NCBI RefSeq assembly: GCF_021917145.1
Contig: NC_061076.1
Location: 2,737,832-2,801,831 of the forward strand
Origin: Hypomesus transpacificus
Taxonomy: Eukaryota > Chordata > Actinopteri > Osmeriformes > Osmeridae
DNA length: 64,000 nt
Direction of reading: 5' to 3'
The position numbers and the translations under genes were made by a program. Shown piece after piece: positions 11,331 through 23,540 of this stretch. Each line of letters opens with the position of its first letter. Position 1 is the stretch's first letter. The notes below the pieces were generated by a model. The model was not told the origin of the DNA, did not search any database, and saw only the letters and a list, made by a program, of their open reading frames with translations.

Positions 11331-12887
11331 AAAAAAAGTTATTCAATACCGTATGTATGTTTGCCCAAGTACGAGTCCCTCCTGGCCCCTTTCACCTATA
11401 ATGATTCAGAATCTTTACACAACCTTCCATAATGGAAACCACAGCAGAACAAAATCAGACTGTGTATTTCATTATTAGGAAGTTTAACAATGCCAGTTGT
11501 ATTTGTGCATGGTTAGCTCTGTTCCAATTGCCACACTGTAGGCTGTGCAATCGACGCATTTGGCCTTGCCTAATTGGACATCATTGTAAAGTGCCATAAC
11601 ATTATCATGCATTTATATGCTTATCACCGCAATGAAGCCTGCAATGATCACTTAATAATTACGTTTCAGTTGGAAGTCTTTGTCTTAAAGCATGTCCAAG
11701 TAGTTGCAGTATTTAATAGTCATATAGCGTTTTGTTGTGCGGAGATGTAACTTGTGAGTACACCCAGCACGGCTGAGTGGCAGCAGGCATATACAAAGAC
11801 GCGCTCGCTCGTTCTCATGATGCGCTGTTCTTTCAGCACCCCGCGCCCAAAGTTGTCTCACCTAGGGAGAGGAACTCTCCTGATGTTTTAGTTTCATGTT
11901 AAATCTATCTCTATCGTTCTCTTTTTGTTTTCTTCTGTATCTCTCTTTATCTCTCCCACACACGCACATATAATCCCATGACTCAAACACACACAGGAGT
12001 CAGAGTAGAGAAGATAACAACAGTGTTTTATTGGAAATGAAGAAAACCCTTTATCAGAAACATGTGTACACTTATCTGTTCAGTTGCATCAAGCAGTTGA
12101 ACAACGCTCGGACATAATGATGATAACAACGTTCAGATAGTATAAAGCATTTTAACGCCCAGATGTGGTGTTCCACTGTTGCAGGGAGAGAGGGAGAGCT
12201 TGTGTGACTGTGAGAGAGGCTGTGCAACCACATTATTAATCATCAGCAAATTAGACTGGGCCTGTACAACCATCCAGACAGTATAAGTGTGTCCAGTCAC
12301 AGATAGGATGAACTACGTTTTACTCTGAACTGTAGGTTTAAGAAAAAGAACTATACATGTGTACAAAATTGTGGAGATTTTTTTTCTGCAACTATTACAA
12401 ACCATGTGACGCTATCCACAAAAAAACGTTGGCCAGGTTACATTTTTCAGAGGTAGAATTATACAAGATATTTTCTAAAATATGAAGTAATGGGTTTGAG
12501 TAAAGTTACTCTGTGCCATCCTTTAGTTGTGCAGAAACATTCCCTGTTATATCTGACTACAACCACTTGATGGCAGTATAAGCCCTTTTCTTTGAGCAGA
12601 CCAAAGTATTTCACATTTTGTTTTCAACCAGATGTTCGGTTTGGGCCAGGGCAAAACGAGATGCGTAGCTTGAAAGTGTCACGCAGGTCTTTCAAGCTCA
12701 TAAGAAAGGTGCCCATAATATTATTGTTATTTGCATACAGTAAAAAGGTGTATGTGTATTTGTGTGTTTGTGTGTGTGTGTTTGTGTGAGTGTGTTTGTG
12801 TGAGTGGCCTGAGAAAACTCAAGCACAAAAATGGGACCCTCTGACATGGAGGTTAAGACTAGTGTTACACTGGGAGGCATCTGATCA
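11331..12887. other. Intergenic spacer
   Basis: Between the STARD3 5' end and the PPP1R1B 3' end. It holds a (TG)n tract near 12740-12800 and no recognised gene. It may include distal PPP1R1B 3' UTR. Confidence 0.45.
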
Positions 12888-12925
12888 TGGTGACCTTGGT
12901 GACCTTGGTGACCTTGGGGACCTTG
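12888..12925. promoter_or_regulatory. Tandem nuclear-receptor half-site motifs
   Basis: The 9-bp unit GGTGACCTT is repeated three times with a degenerate fourth. On the other strand each reads CCAAGGTCA, close to the extended half-site bound by NR5A/ERR-type receptors. It lies about 450 bp past the PPP1R1B stop. Binding is not shown; this is a motif observation. Confidence 0.4.
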
Positions 12926-13128
12926 AACCATTCTACTCCCATCATGTTCATGGAGACACGGGGGCCAAAGTGACGTGTTTAGCTTGACTGACATAATGTG
13001 CTGTTGAATCACTCTTCGCCACGCCATAAAGGGCACATCTATAAAACACTTTGACCTGTACCTCAACTTCACCTGCCAACTCCCACCCATGTCTCTCTCC
13101 AATTCTCTGGCGATTTCAAACATACAGC

Positions 13129-13149
13129 TTTATTGCTAATTCATTTATT
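13129..13149 (-). terminator. PPP1R1B polyadenylation signals
   Basis: Two minus-strand AATAAA hexamers (plus TTTATT at 13129-13134 and 13144-13149) lie about 230 bp past the PPP1R1B stop. A further one lies near 13210. Confidence 0.5.
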
Positions 13150-13372
13150 CATACTTGTCAACAGCATCCAGAGTTAGTCACTTGGAGATAGAATCCGCAC
13201 ACAAACACACTTTTTATTCTCAAATACTACACTGACGTCAGACACATTCACACATACACACACCTGCACATCCACTCCTGTCATTTAATGTTTTTGAGTT
13301 AAAAAATATTTGACACTCTTACACACCCTCTCTCTCCCCTCTCCTCTCCCACTCTTTGCCGCCCTTCATCAG

Positions 13373-15434
13373 TCACTCCCCCGTCTGTTTTCCTGTCTTT
13401 CCCTCCTCTTTCATCTCCTCTTTCTCATCCTCCTCTTCGTCGTCATCCTCCTGGACCTGTTTGGACATCATCGTCACGTTTGACACCTTTTCTGTTATTT
13501 CAGCAGTGGGGGTATCTTTCTGATCTGAGGGAGAAAGGTCCAGTCAACAGATGCAATCGAACATCACATCACACACAAGCAACCTGACATGTTTCTGTGT
13601 CTATTTTACTCAATGCAGCATGCATAGTCAATTATGGCAGCTCAAAAGCTCAATGGTAAGCAGTTAGCACCCCTTTACAATTGACAGTATTGTATTTACA
13701 CTCAGAACTCCTTCTCAGACCACACACACCAGGTAGTTTCGTGTAGGAGAGAGTTAAAGTTGTAAAACTGTGCAGGTGCTACAGCGTGCATGCAGTGTGC
13801 GCCAAGGAATTAGCTTCTCCATCTCCTTCTCGAACAACTGAGTTTCTGCCTGAGGTGCTGTGCTAAAATGGCAAGGTGTTTCCTTTTGGAAAATACGTAC
13901 TGTCATGACCACGTTTTGGACAGATATACATTAAAACTGGTTACACAGCATCAAACAATGGGCTCTGCCAAACAGTGAGTGTAGTAACTGCAGTGAAACA
14001 TTGGCTGGAACCTTCACCAGGGTAGGGTAGTACAGGATGCACAATACATTCCAGTGTGCCCTGTGACAGGTGTGGGCCTCCTCTGATAGGTTTGGGCCCC
14101 CTCTGATAGGTTTGGGCCCCCTCAGATAGGTTTGGGGCCAGAGGACTAACGAGACATTAGGGAGATCTGTCAACACGGTAAAGTTCACCTGAACCCCCAC
14201 TGATCCACGGAGGAGCTCACTTTACCCCGAAGACTGCACAAAGATGGCCCACAGACAAAGAGCCCTTTGAAGCAGTGCTAGGGGGCTAAATGAATCCCGG
14301 CAGCTACTGAACACAGACAGACCAAGCCTCTGAGTTGTACATGCAGGTGTGTGTACTGTGTATTAGCTCCAGTCAGTGTCCCTCCTGTCTGTGGCGTGTT
14401 GCGGTTGTCAGAACGCAGGGCCCTGTTGTGGGTGCTGCCCTCTCACCGGCACCTTGGCTGGGGGATTTCTCCTCCTCCTCCCCCTCCTCCTCCTCCCCCT
14501 CCTCCTCATGCCAGTGGTAGTCATGGTACTCTTCCCCCTCAAAGTCTTCCAGAGGGGGGTAGACACCTAGGTGCTGCATGTGAGCTTCAGCCATCTTCTG
14601 CACGGCTGTGCTCATGCATATACAGATTTAGGCAACACACAAACACAGACACACACACACACACAGGGACAGAAACACAAACACAGACAAAGGGATAAAG
14701 GGATAGGTTTTGGATTGACTAGGCTTCAACAGGCTTGTTATTGTTACCATGCGTCATGTGGGTATTTCAGTGCATGTCAGACAGACGGATGAGTTCACCA
14801 GCTATCCCAGCACACAGAGATGTGGTAACACTGGTTGTTTCTCATTGATCTTTGCAGTCGTGAGTGATTTCTACTTAAAAAAGGTGGTGTTTTGTTTCCT
14901 AGCCTTTCTCTCATCTCTCCTTTTGGTTTCGGTTCTCTCTTTATCCCTCTCGGCTCCTGTTCTCTGTTGCTCTAAACAATGCTGACTCACCTCATTCTAT
15001 CTCTCGCCCTAGCACTCTTCATTCCCTACGGTCTCCCCTCTCCCTCTCCCTCTTTCATAGGTCACCTTGGCCTCTCTCTCTCTCTCTGTTTCGCAATACA
15101 CACCTCCAGCACTGCGACACAGAGACAGGTTGTTGTTCTCTGCTGGGATATCTGATCATAAATCTCAAAGGGGGGAAGGGCTCTCTTCCCCAATCTGTCA
15201 GCGAGACTAGATGATTGGGTGACAAACAACCCTCTGACACATGAACACAACTCAAGTCAGTATACTAACCTATTCTACACGCACCCATAAATCCCTATTT
15301 TATGAAGCACTGCTGACAAACTCAAAATTATTTTCAGATTATCCAACCACATCCTACATATTACCTACAGCTTTGCTTCTGCATGCAAGGATGGAACTGC
15401 ATTTATAGTTGCACCTACAGTTGCAGAGAGAGAG

Positions 15435-15472
<38 letters not shown>

Positions 15473-16282
15473 AGCAGCTGTATACGCTGTCCTGTAATGC
15501 TGGATGATCCAGAGTTGCACAGACTCACACTCGGTGTCTCACAGCTGTCAGTCTTTAATCTCTCTCTCTCTTCCTCCCTCTCTGTCTCTCTCTCTCTCTG
15601 TCTCTCTTTTTTCCTGCCTCTCTCTCTCTGTCTCTCTCTCTCTCTCTTTGTCTGTCCCCCTGTCTCTGTCCCTCTCTCTTTCTCGCTCTCTCTTAAATAA
15701 AGTATGTGAAGTATGCAGTGCAGTCACACATGCATACTCATCCAAATTAAACTCCAAACAAACCACACTCGATCCCTTACGTGAACTGTAAAGAGGGTGC
15801 GATGTATCTGCATCAAGCATGTTGCCCTGCTGCCCTCTACAGTCTACACACAGCAGGACAGGTAACATAACACAGAGAAGCGGGGTAAAACAAGGCATGA
15901 ACACAGGGATGGTTCACAACACAGAGCACAGTGTCTGACCTCAGTAACAGACATACCTCTCAGTGACGGCGGCTGGTACACATTGGGATTGACCCTCTTG
16001 GGTTTAAGCACGCCGTTCTCCCCGACGACCCACTGCGAAAGGATGGAAAGTTCCAAACCAACACTGGGATGAGTAAAAAGCCTTTGTGTACGTGCAGTAT
16101 ATTCATGTCAAGCAAAGCCATATGATGTTGATCATGCTGCTATTGTGACGGTAGCCATAATACTGGCATGATGCTCCTGAGCAGGGGCGCACTTTAACCT
16201 GATGGGTGGACTGGTCATCTTCAGGGGAGGCCTGGTCTGCTACTCTGAACAGTGTGGCAGGTGTTGGCCTTCTGCGCCGGAT
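13373..16282 (-). CDS. ppp1r1b: PPP1R1B (DARPP-32), 4 of 5 coding exons
   Basis: Minus-strand exons 16199-16282, 15957-16032, 14447-14605 (or 14453-14605 with a weaker donor) and 13373-13524 join in frame to 156 residues. The first begins IRRRRPTPATLFR, the PKA target that makes DARPP-32 an inhibitor of PP1 (human Thr34). It is followed by NPNVYQPPSLR, AVQKMAEAHMQ, and an acidic run HEEEGEEEEGEEEE like the human acidic tract. The first coding exon (human MDPKDRKKIQFSVP...) carries the PP1-docking motif. It should lie to the right but was not found, so it may be in the unsequenced gap or missed. The human Cdk5 site YTPPSLK is YQPPSLR here. Position between STARD3 and NEUROD2 favours PPP1R1B over the related PPP1R1A/C. 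Confidence 0.92.
14061..14140. repeat. 20-bp tandem repeat, 4 copies
   Basis: Unit CTCTGATAGGTTTGGGCCCC at 14081, 14101 and 14121, with a diverged copy at 14061. It lies in the last PPP1R1B intron. Confidence 0.9.
15426..15692. repeat. (GA)n, (TG)n and (CT)n microsatellites
   Basis: Simple repeats at about 15426-15470 (GA then TG) and 15560-15692 (CT with T-rich interruptions), in a PPP1R1B intron. Confidence 0.9.
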
Positions 16283-16283
16283 C

Positions 16284-16453
16284 TACACACACACACACAC
16301 ACACACACAGATACACACATACACACAAACAAACACACAAGAAGATCATCAACATCATGATGTTTGACCGCTTGAATCCTCCCCTCCTCCAACAAACACA
16401 CAAGAAGATCATCAACATCATGATGTTTGACCGCTTGAATCCTCCCCTCCTCC
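16284..16453. repeat. (CA)n plus 63-bp tandem duplication
   Basis: A (CA)n tract at 16284-16326 makes up the acceptor side of PPP1R1B exon 2. A 63-bp unit starting AACAAACACACAAGAAGATC occurs at 16328 and again, nearly identical, at 16391. The unit is 21 codons long and open on the minus strand, but it is most likely intronic. Confidence 0.85.
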
Positions 16454-16916
16454 GAGTGACTCACCAAGCTCTGGGCCACCACCGGCCTTCTAAGATTTAG
16501 TTCCCAGTTGGACTGGAGAGACCGTTAGCAAATAGTCTGAGCGTTAAGCAGAGATGAGGTCAAAGGTGTAAGGCTGGAGTCACTGGAACACAAGGCCTCT
16601 TGTTTTGTGATTGTGCTCAACAGTTTGGGGGAATCGCTCCTCCTCAGACAAGCAATGGTGCAATCCGAGATTCAGTTGGAGCCTCAGAGTTGCACCTTGA
16701 GCAACAGATGTTTCACTGTTTGACGTAAATGTGTGACGTCTACTACCCATACTCTGTCCACATGAGTGGACTTTGGGACTTTATCTCCAGACAGTGTGGA
16801 TTGTGTCTTGGTTTGCCTTCGTGCCTTTCCTCATCACAGATACAGCACATAGAGACGAGAGAGGAGGAGCAATCAGACCCAACCACAAGCCCCCTCCCTG
16901 CCATGGAGCAGACAGA

Positions 16917-17006
16917 GAGACAGGCAGTCAGGCAGTCAGACAGGCAGTCAGGCAGTCAGGCAGTCAGGCAGTCAGGCAGGCAGGCAGACAGGCAGTCAGG
17001 CAGTCA

Positions 17007-17039
<33 letters not shown>

Positions 17040-17073
17040 ACAGGCAGACAGACAGTCAGGCAGACAATCAGTC

Positions 17074-17129
<56 letters not shown>

Positions 17130-17165
17130 CGACAGTCAGGCAGACAATCAGGCAGGCAGGCAGAA
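16917..17165. repeat. (CAGR)n tetranucleotide array
   Basis: Interspersed CAGG, CAGT and CAGA tetramers, ending in a pure CAGA stretch at about 17075-17125. Both-strand open frames here come from the repeat. Confidence 0.9.
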
Positions 17166-18322
17166 AAACATGGGACAGACAAAATTGTCTTGCCATAGGC
17201 ACCAGTCCTGTACAGCCTTTCCAACTCACACAATACAGGGTCTAAAATTCAAAATACTAGACAATGAAAATTATTCAGGGAAGGGCCAAGCAGCTGAATT
17301 CATGGTGCCTCACTTATATTACCAAGTGGAACCTTCCTAGTCACTCTTTCATCCAGTAGCAATTTGGATTCCACCTCAAAACTTCCACACACTACATCAC
17401 ATGACACAGGCATTCAGAACCACTTAGACAGAGCCCAAGGACGAGCCCACCTTGGGGTCACCTAAAGCTGACTGTGTACGGTGTCACACCACACAACAAA
17501 AGATGAAGAGAAGCACTTGTTTGTTTGTGGGGAATCTGCTCTGTGGGTTGTGTTTATGTTTCACAATGTGGATGTAGGAACAGACTGACGTGCATCAGAG
17601 AGTGAGGTCAGTGTTGCCAAAGCAAAAGCTTTTGTAGGCAACAGTGGAAAGCTACGGCCGCTCACAGGATAATGTAGGGTGTGGAAGCATGGATTCGACC
17701 GCTGTTTATGATACCAGTGACACATAATGTCATCAATCAAGTAATACCTTTACTGCATCGAACCCTCACTGTCACTCTCTCTCCCTCCCTCACATTCATC
17801 ACCTTCACTGTAACATTATCCCCGTTCACGTGTTTCAAAACAACTCTATTTCCCTCGACTTCTCTTTAACACTACGCTGTGTGATCTCTTCTCAGCTGAA
17901 ATGTTATGATGTGGAGCTCACGTGACGTGTCACTTCCTCTAGACCTCGCACCTCCCTCCGCCAGCCACAGCAGGGGACATCCGCAGGGCTCGGTTTGACC
18001 CCCTCTGTCTCCCTCTCTCCCCAGACCAGGTGGGGAAGCCTGGGGCTGATGGCTGCTGCGCTGCCTGTCTGCCTGCCTGCCTGCCTGCCTGCTGCATGCC
18101 TGCTGCCTGGCTCACACCTGCTACCAGACACTGCTGAATTGAGTCTCCTTTCCTTCCTGTGGGCTCCAGGGTTGAGTTAGTATACACAGTCTAGGACTGT
18201 CAGAGAGGACCTGACCAGATGTTACCATGTCCATGGTCTCCCCATGCAAACAATTTGGCTGCTCTGCTGCATTCCTGCCAGGCAGAGGAATGGTGTCTTC
18301 ATAGGATCATTTTGTTGAGAGA

Positions 18323-18384
<62 letters not shown>

Positions 18385-20639
18385 GAGAGACTAATGAAGA
18401 TACATGGAACGAGATGAAAGAAAAATGAGAAAAAAAACTCACTCAATCAAAAACGATGCTGGATAATTTAGGTCACTGAGGTATACGCTAACATTCGTTG
18501 TTTTTTGTGTCAGCTACTTTATATTCACCTGCTATGGAGGCCAGTGGTGAATGTCTACACTGAATGTAGATTACTCTGTAACCTTGGTTTTACCTAGCCT
18601 AATGAAGGCATGACTTATGAATTTTTTTACTTGTGGATGTGGGGCTGATGCTGCACATTGCTGCACACTGATTTGGGCGAGGATGCCCTATTACAGTAAA
18701 GCACATGAGTGCTATTCTTCTGGGAAAACATCAAACACGACTTTTCACTGGACACAAGCCTAATCTAGGTGCACGGCTCTCTCAGAGACATTAAATGAAA
18801 ATAACTACAGTGACTAGGCTCACACATACAAAGCCACCATGGAGACGGCGGTTTCAGGAACACATGACGGTGGAAAGGCCATATGATGTAACACTCCGCG
18901 CAGCTTTTAAATCACCCCACGTTGCCGGTTACATAAGATCGTCTGTGACTTTTCAATTTACGCCAGTACTGGGCTACAGCGTGTGAGATTACCCCCGGTG
19001 CACTTTATCTTCTCTCCCCCCACCCCCACCCCCCCTCTCCCCCCACCCCCACCCCCCCTCTCCCCCCTCCCCCTCCTCCCTCCCTCCCTGCCTCTGTAGC
19101 TGCCATTGTTCAGTCTCATTAAGATCAGCCCCGCTGTTCTGGCCTCCACCACTGTTCTTATTAGACAAATCGTCTCAGGGAGTACCGGAGCTCCACAGGT
19201 GTGTTCCTGATGCCCCTCCCCTCCAAGCCCCCATCCCAACCCTGCCCCTGCCGTCCCTAACCCCCACACCCCACGCCTCCCCCACGTCACCATGACTACA
19301 CTGAGCCTGCGTTGGCAGAGGCTGAAAGTGCGGAAGGACTACACAGTAAGAGCTCTGGACACAATGAAAACATTCTTCCAAAACACACGAAGACAGTGCT
19401 ACATGTGGAGAGGACTTCCATTGGTTGAAAGCTAAAAGACGTGCAGGGAGCCGGAGAGAATGCTCATGGGAGCGGGCGGGGGCGGGGGTTGGTGGGGGCA
19501 CAGCAGAAAGAGAGAGTGAAAAACAGCTCTTTGAACACAACTGATTAATGACACCGTTGTCCTCCCTCTTGGATCCAGCTTCTCTTCTTTCTCTTTCATT
19601 CTCTTCAAAGACTGATGGCAGTGGCACAGGCCGGCCCTGTAAGTAGACCACCGATGTCATTCAGAAGTTCCACCTAAAGTCTGCATGACACAGCGTGACT
19701 ATGTGTGTGTGTTGGACACAATGCGGGTCTCCCCAGTAGCCATGTAGTCAGCTAGGATGCAGGTTGAGCTGATGTGGGTCTGCTCCCCGGAGCCATCCCT
19801 CTAATCTGCGGCAGCCTATTAAAAGCTACAGTAGGACAGAGTAAACTAGATCTGAGGACCCCCCAGGGACCAGGCGGAGCGAGACAGAGCATCTCCCTGG
19901 CACTGCTGAAACCAGGCAGAGATACCAGCGCACCCTCTCCAGGGGGCACCACTGTCTCACTCCAAAGACGACAGAGTGAGCTACACACCTGCCCTGCCAT
20001 GGGATGTCCTGCTCCTGCCTTCACTCCAGGTACCAAACTCTCCGTTACGTAAGCCCATCTCATTAGGCAGAGTGTGGAGGTCCTCTGAGGTAAAGGTGAA
20101 ACCAGCCCGGCTCTCACACAGAGTCCTTTCTGCCTTGTACCTATTTCTCTAATGATCTGGTTGTCATTCAGCCCCTCAGACAAATAGAAATGTACAAAGT
20201 GACTGATGTTCAGTTAGGGTGTCAACCTGCTACGTGCACTACAGACTTAAGTACTCAGTTCCATACGTCATCAATTTAGCAGAAACTCTTAGCAGCAACT
20301 AGACATGCACACAAGTTGCAAAATATGTCAGCGCATGACTCTTCCCAACCTTCACCCTGTTCTCTCTCCCTTCCTTGTCTCATTTATCTAGCCCTCCCTT
20401 TCACCCTCTCCCTGTCGTAAGCAGGTCATTGGTCTTGACACAGACACTTTCAACCTATTCCTATCTGCTTCTGTTCTCTCGTTCTTCATCTCGTCCACCC
20501 CTACCTCTCACTCTCTTTCTCTCTCTTTTTACTACTCCAACCTTTTCACCTGGACTAGTGGACTACATACTATTTTTGGTTAAGAGCATATTGCCCATCC
20601 TCTTTCTCTCTCTGTAAGCGTAACTCTGTGTGTCTGTGT
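17166..20639. other. PPP1R1B 5' side; no exon recognised
   Basis: Unique sequence with a (TGCC)n run at about 18063-18095, a (GA)n run at 18316-18391 and a C-rich tract at 19015-19090. The missing first coding exon of PPP1R1B was searched for by its expected KKIQF and QVEM codons and was not found. Confidence 0.4.
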
Positions 20640-21130
20640 GTGAACGTGACAGCAGGACTCTATCAATCGCGGCAGCTGCCCTGCCTTTCAACTCCGTGTC
20701 AAGACCTGAGAGGTCTAATGAAATGAGGAGGCTGAATCTCTTGAGCTAACTCTGCAAAGTGCTATAACACAATAATGGGAAAAGTAATCCCTCTCTCAGT
20801 GAGCTGACATTCATTTAGACGCATTAGCAAAGCAGCAACACTTCTGTTCAGAAAAAACACAATAATTTTAATAAAGAACTGCTTGTGCTGGCATGGTTTG
20901 GAAACAAAAAGTGCAGAAACTAATTATACTTTCAGGAGACAGATAACTAGATGAGGAACATAATTAAATCTGGCCTCTCAGCTTTCATATGGGGCTTTAA
21001 AGGGCTTAAGAACTCAAGTGATGTAACGTCAACATAAGATCCGGTAATATTAATGAACTGGTGGAGGTGTGTATGAATGGCTGCTTCAGACTTTCCAAAA
21101 TATCATGTAATTACGTTCAACAAACATCCC
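20640..21130. promoter_or_regulatory. Candidate conserved non-coding block A
   Basis: Complex A/T-rich unique sequence without repeats. It holds homeodomain-type cores (CTAATTATAC near 20920, CATAATTAAAT near 20960) and an E-box CATATG near 20988. It lies about 8-10 kb upstream of the NEUROD2 coding exon. This rests on composition and motifs only; no comparison was possible. Confidence 0.3.
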
Positions 21131-21544
21131 CAAACCCAGTCTCCACACCACACACATAATGATGCCTTCCATCAAAACAGCAATTGATGGCTCTCTCTCT
21201 GTCTCTGTGTCTCTCTCTCTTCTTTTATCTCTTAGGACCAAAGATCTATGGTGGTGTCACACACACACACAGCCCGAGGCAAGACCTTTGACCTGTCCTA
21301 TGACCCTCTTGTTGGCTGCGGTTACATTCAGCAGGAGACACAGTGATGGCAGACAGCATGCACTGGGCTGTGATTCGCAACTGACGCACGTTGAGCCCTT
21401 TGACCCCATCATCGGCTAACTAGGCAAACAGATGGGCTGGACTAGGCAGCAGCTGGAGGGGTTCTCCTGTAACCCCAACTAAGCAATGCAATTCTACCTA
21501 CCGGCACTGTGACATCACACTGACTGCATCCTCACACTACCCAC

Positions 21545-21885
21545 CATCACCCAGATACCCCCTCACCCCCTCACTCCCTCACCCCCTCACCCCCTCACCC
21601 CCTCACCCCCTCACCCCCTCACCCCCTCACTCCCTCACCCCCTCACCCCCTCACCCCCTCACTCCCTCACTCCCTCACCCCCTCACTCCCTCACTCCCTC
21701 ACCCCCTCACTCCCTCACCCCCTCACCCCCTCACCCCCTCACCCCCTCACCCCCTCACCCCCTCACTCCCTCACCCCCTCACTCCCTCACCCCCTCACCC
21801 CCTCACCCCCTCACTCCCTCACCCCCTCACTCCCTCACCCCCTCACCCCCTCACCCCCTCACCCCCCTCACCCCCTCAGTCCCTT
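21545..21885. repeat. 8-bp satellite (TCACCCCC/TCACTCCC)n
   Basis: About 42 copies of an 8-bp unit alternating between TCACCCCC and TCACTCCC. The C-run strand could form i-motif structure and the G strand a quadruplex. Confidence 0.95.
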
Positions 21886-22994
21886 GAGGGGCCACGGCCC
21901 CTGCTGCTCACCTAATTAGATGCTGGTCGCCGAGGGGGAGCCTGTTGCGCAGGGGATTGTGGGAGTATTTCTTTGTGACAGTTATGAGGGGGTGTTTGGA
22001 GGGCAGGTAAGTATGAGTGACAGGTACCTCCCCATCAGGATGAAGTCACAGGGGACCTTTCACTCAAGCGCCCCACCGCGAGGTGTGTTGCATACTGTAC
22101 GCAGTACAAATGACATGTTGCACAGTTGTTTGGCTTACAGACTGAGGGGTAGGTTGGCATGAGAATATCTGCCATCGCCTGCTTTACAGTGATTGGCTTC
22201 ACAATATTACATTCAAGTTCATAGCTTACACACAAGGAACTGAAACTGGGAAATTTTCCAACTATGAAACAAAGTCCCAAATCTTTCCAAGTCATCATAA
22301 GCTGTTAAGCATGTTAAAATAACAACACTGATTCACACAACAGCAACACAATGCCAGTCTCCCTTCATGTCAGTGATTAAGGATTTCAGACCAAATGAAC
22401 TCGAGTTGCATTTCTCTCTCACTCTGCTGTCCTGCCTCTCATTGTTTCAGGGAATAGAGAGCTGTGCTCTGATCCAGAGCCTGCCCTCTAACCCTCCTGG
22501 CTCCTGGTCTGGAGACAGATTACGGGGACAAGGCTGCCTCTGGTTCTGTGCTGACCCAATCTGGTGAACCCAGAATCACCCCACTGATCCACTCCTGGCT
22601 TCATCCACTGGCCGGACAGCTTCATGGTCAATCACCCCCCCCCCCCCCCCCACCACCACCACCACAGTCCTTAGCAACAGAGACGCAAGGTTGTAATCCC
22701 TCTCCACCCCCGTGATCTGAGATGGGGCTGGGGCGGTCAGAACTGTGGAGGCTGTGGGCAGTTTCCCTCAGCACGCCTGCAGCCTGAATGACTGGGATGC
22801 ACGGCAGAAGACGGCACACAGGCTAATTCAAGACGGCGCTTCTGTTGTGGATCATCTTAGGTGTCCTCCGTTAGTCGTGTCATCCGGTGCTGTGGGTCCT
22901 CCATGTTCTCCAAGCCCGACAAGTACCAGAGCCTCTGTTGATCATCACCACATGCCGGGAGGTGACATTTCACAAGGACAACGCCTGCGTCATA

Positions 22995-23174
22995 GGGAGT
23001 CAGATGGCTGAGCGGTTAGGAAATCGGGCTATTAATCAGAAGGTTGCCGGTTCGATTTCCCGGCCTTGCTATATGACGTTTTGTCCTTGGGCAAGGCACT
23101 TCACCCTACTTGTCTCAGGGAGGATGTCCCTGTACTTATTGTAAGGCGCTGTGGATGAGACCGTCTGCTAAATG
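22995..23174 (+). mobile_element. tRNA-derived SINE, copy 2
   Basis: The plus strand starts GGGAGTCAGATGGCTGAGCG, with B-box-like GGTTCGATTTCC at about 23049, and ends CTGCTAAATGTT. It shares the body GGGCAAGGCACTTCACCCTA with the copies at 1255 and 33623, but lacks the ACTTACAGTAAG segment of those copies. Confidence 0.8.
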
Positions 23175-23206
23175 TTAACATCATGTCCGGACGAGGCCTC
23201 TCTCAA

Positions 23207-23540
23207 TGCACATGGCGGACGTTCTAGCATAACATTGTGTTGGTGCTACTTTAACTTTTTTAATGACCATAACTTGCTAAATTTTCAACCGATTTTCAAA
23301 CGGTTTGGTTTGTTATCAACGTCAGAGATGTCGTTATGCTGTTGCGTACTTAGGAATAATTATGTTTTTTTTCTTCTATAGAATAGAAGTATGCAGTGGC
23401 ATAACGGCATCTCTGACGTTGATAACAAACCAAACCGGTTGACAATTTAGCAAGTTATGGTCATTTAAAAAGTTAATGTAGCACCAACACAATGTTATGG
23501 GTGAGCCAGTTGACTGTAGCAAGATGGCCGCCATGTGCGG
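23207..23540. mobile_element. Foldback (long inverted repeat) element
   Basis: Arms of about 120 bp at 23222-23345 and 23397-23505 are inverted copies: for example TGACCATAACTTGCTAAATT appears on the plus strand near 23264 and its complement near 23445. The outermost words TGCACATGGCGG (23207) and CCGCCATGTGCGG (about 23528) are also inverted, with an extra 25 bp on the right. The loop is about 50 bp. No reading frame. It lies about 30 bp past the SINE. Confidence 0.8.

Noticed and set aside
16240-16482. Extra N-terminal PPP1R1B exon with a 21-residue repeat
   Set aside because: The clean acceptor at 16282 and the family exon boundary before IRRRRPTP make this intronic duplication.
23000-23070. 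Functional tRNA gene
   Set aside because: The A/B-box-like head belongs to a SINE with a non-tRNA body and shared tail; three copies exist.
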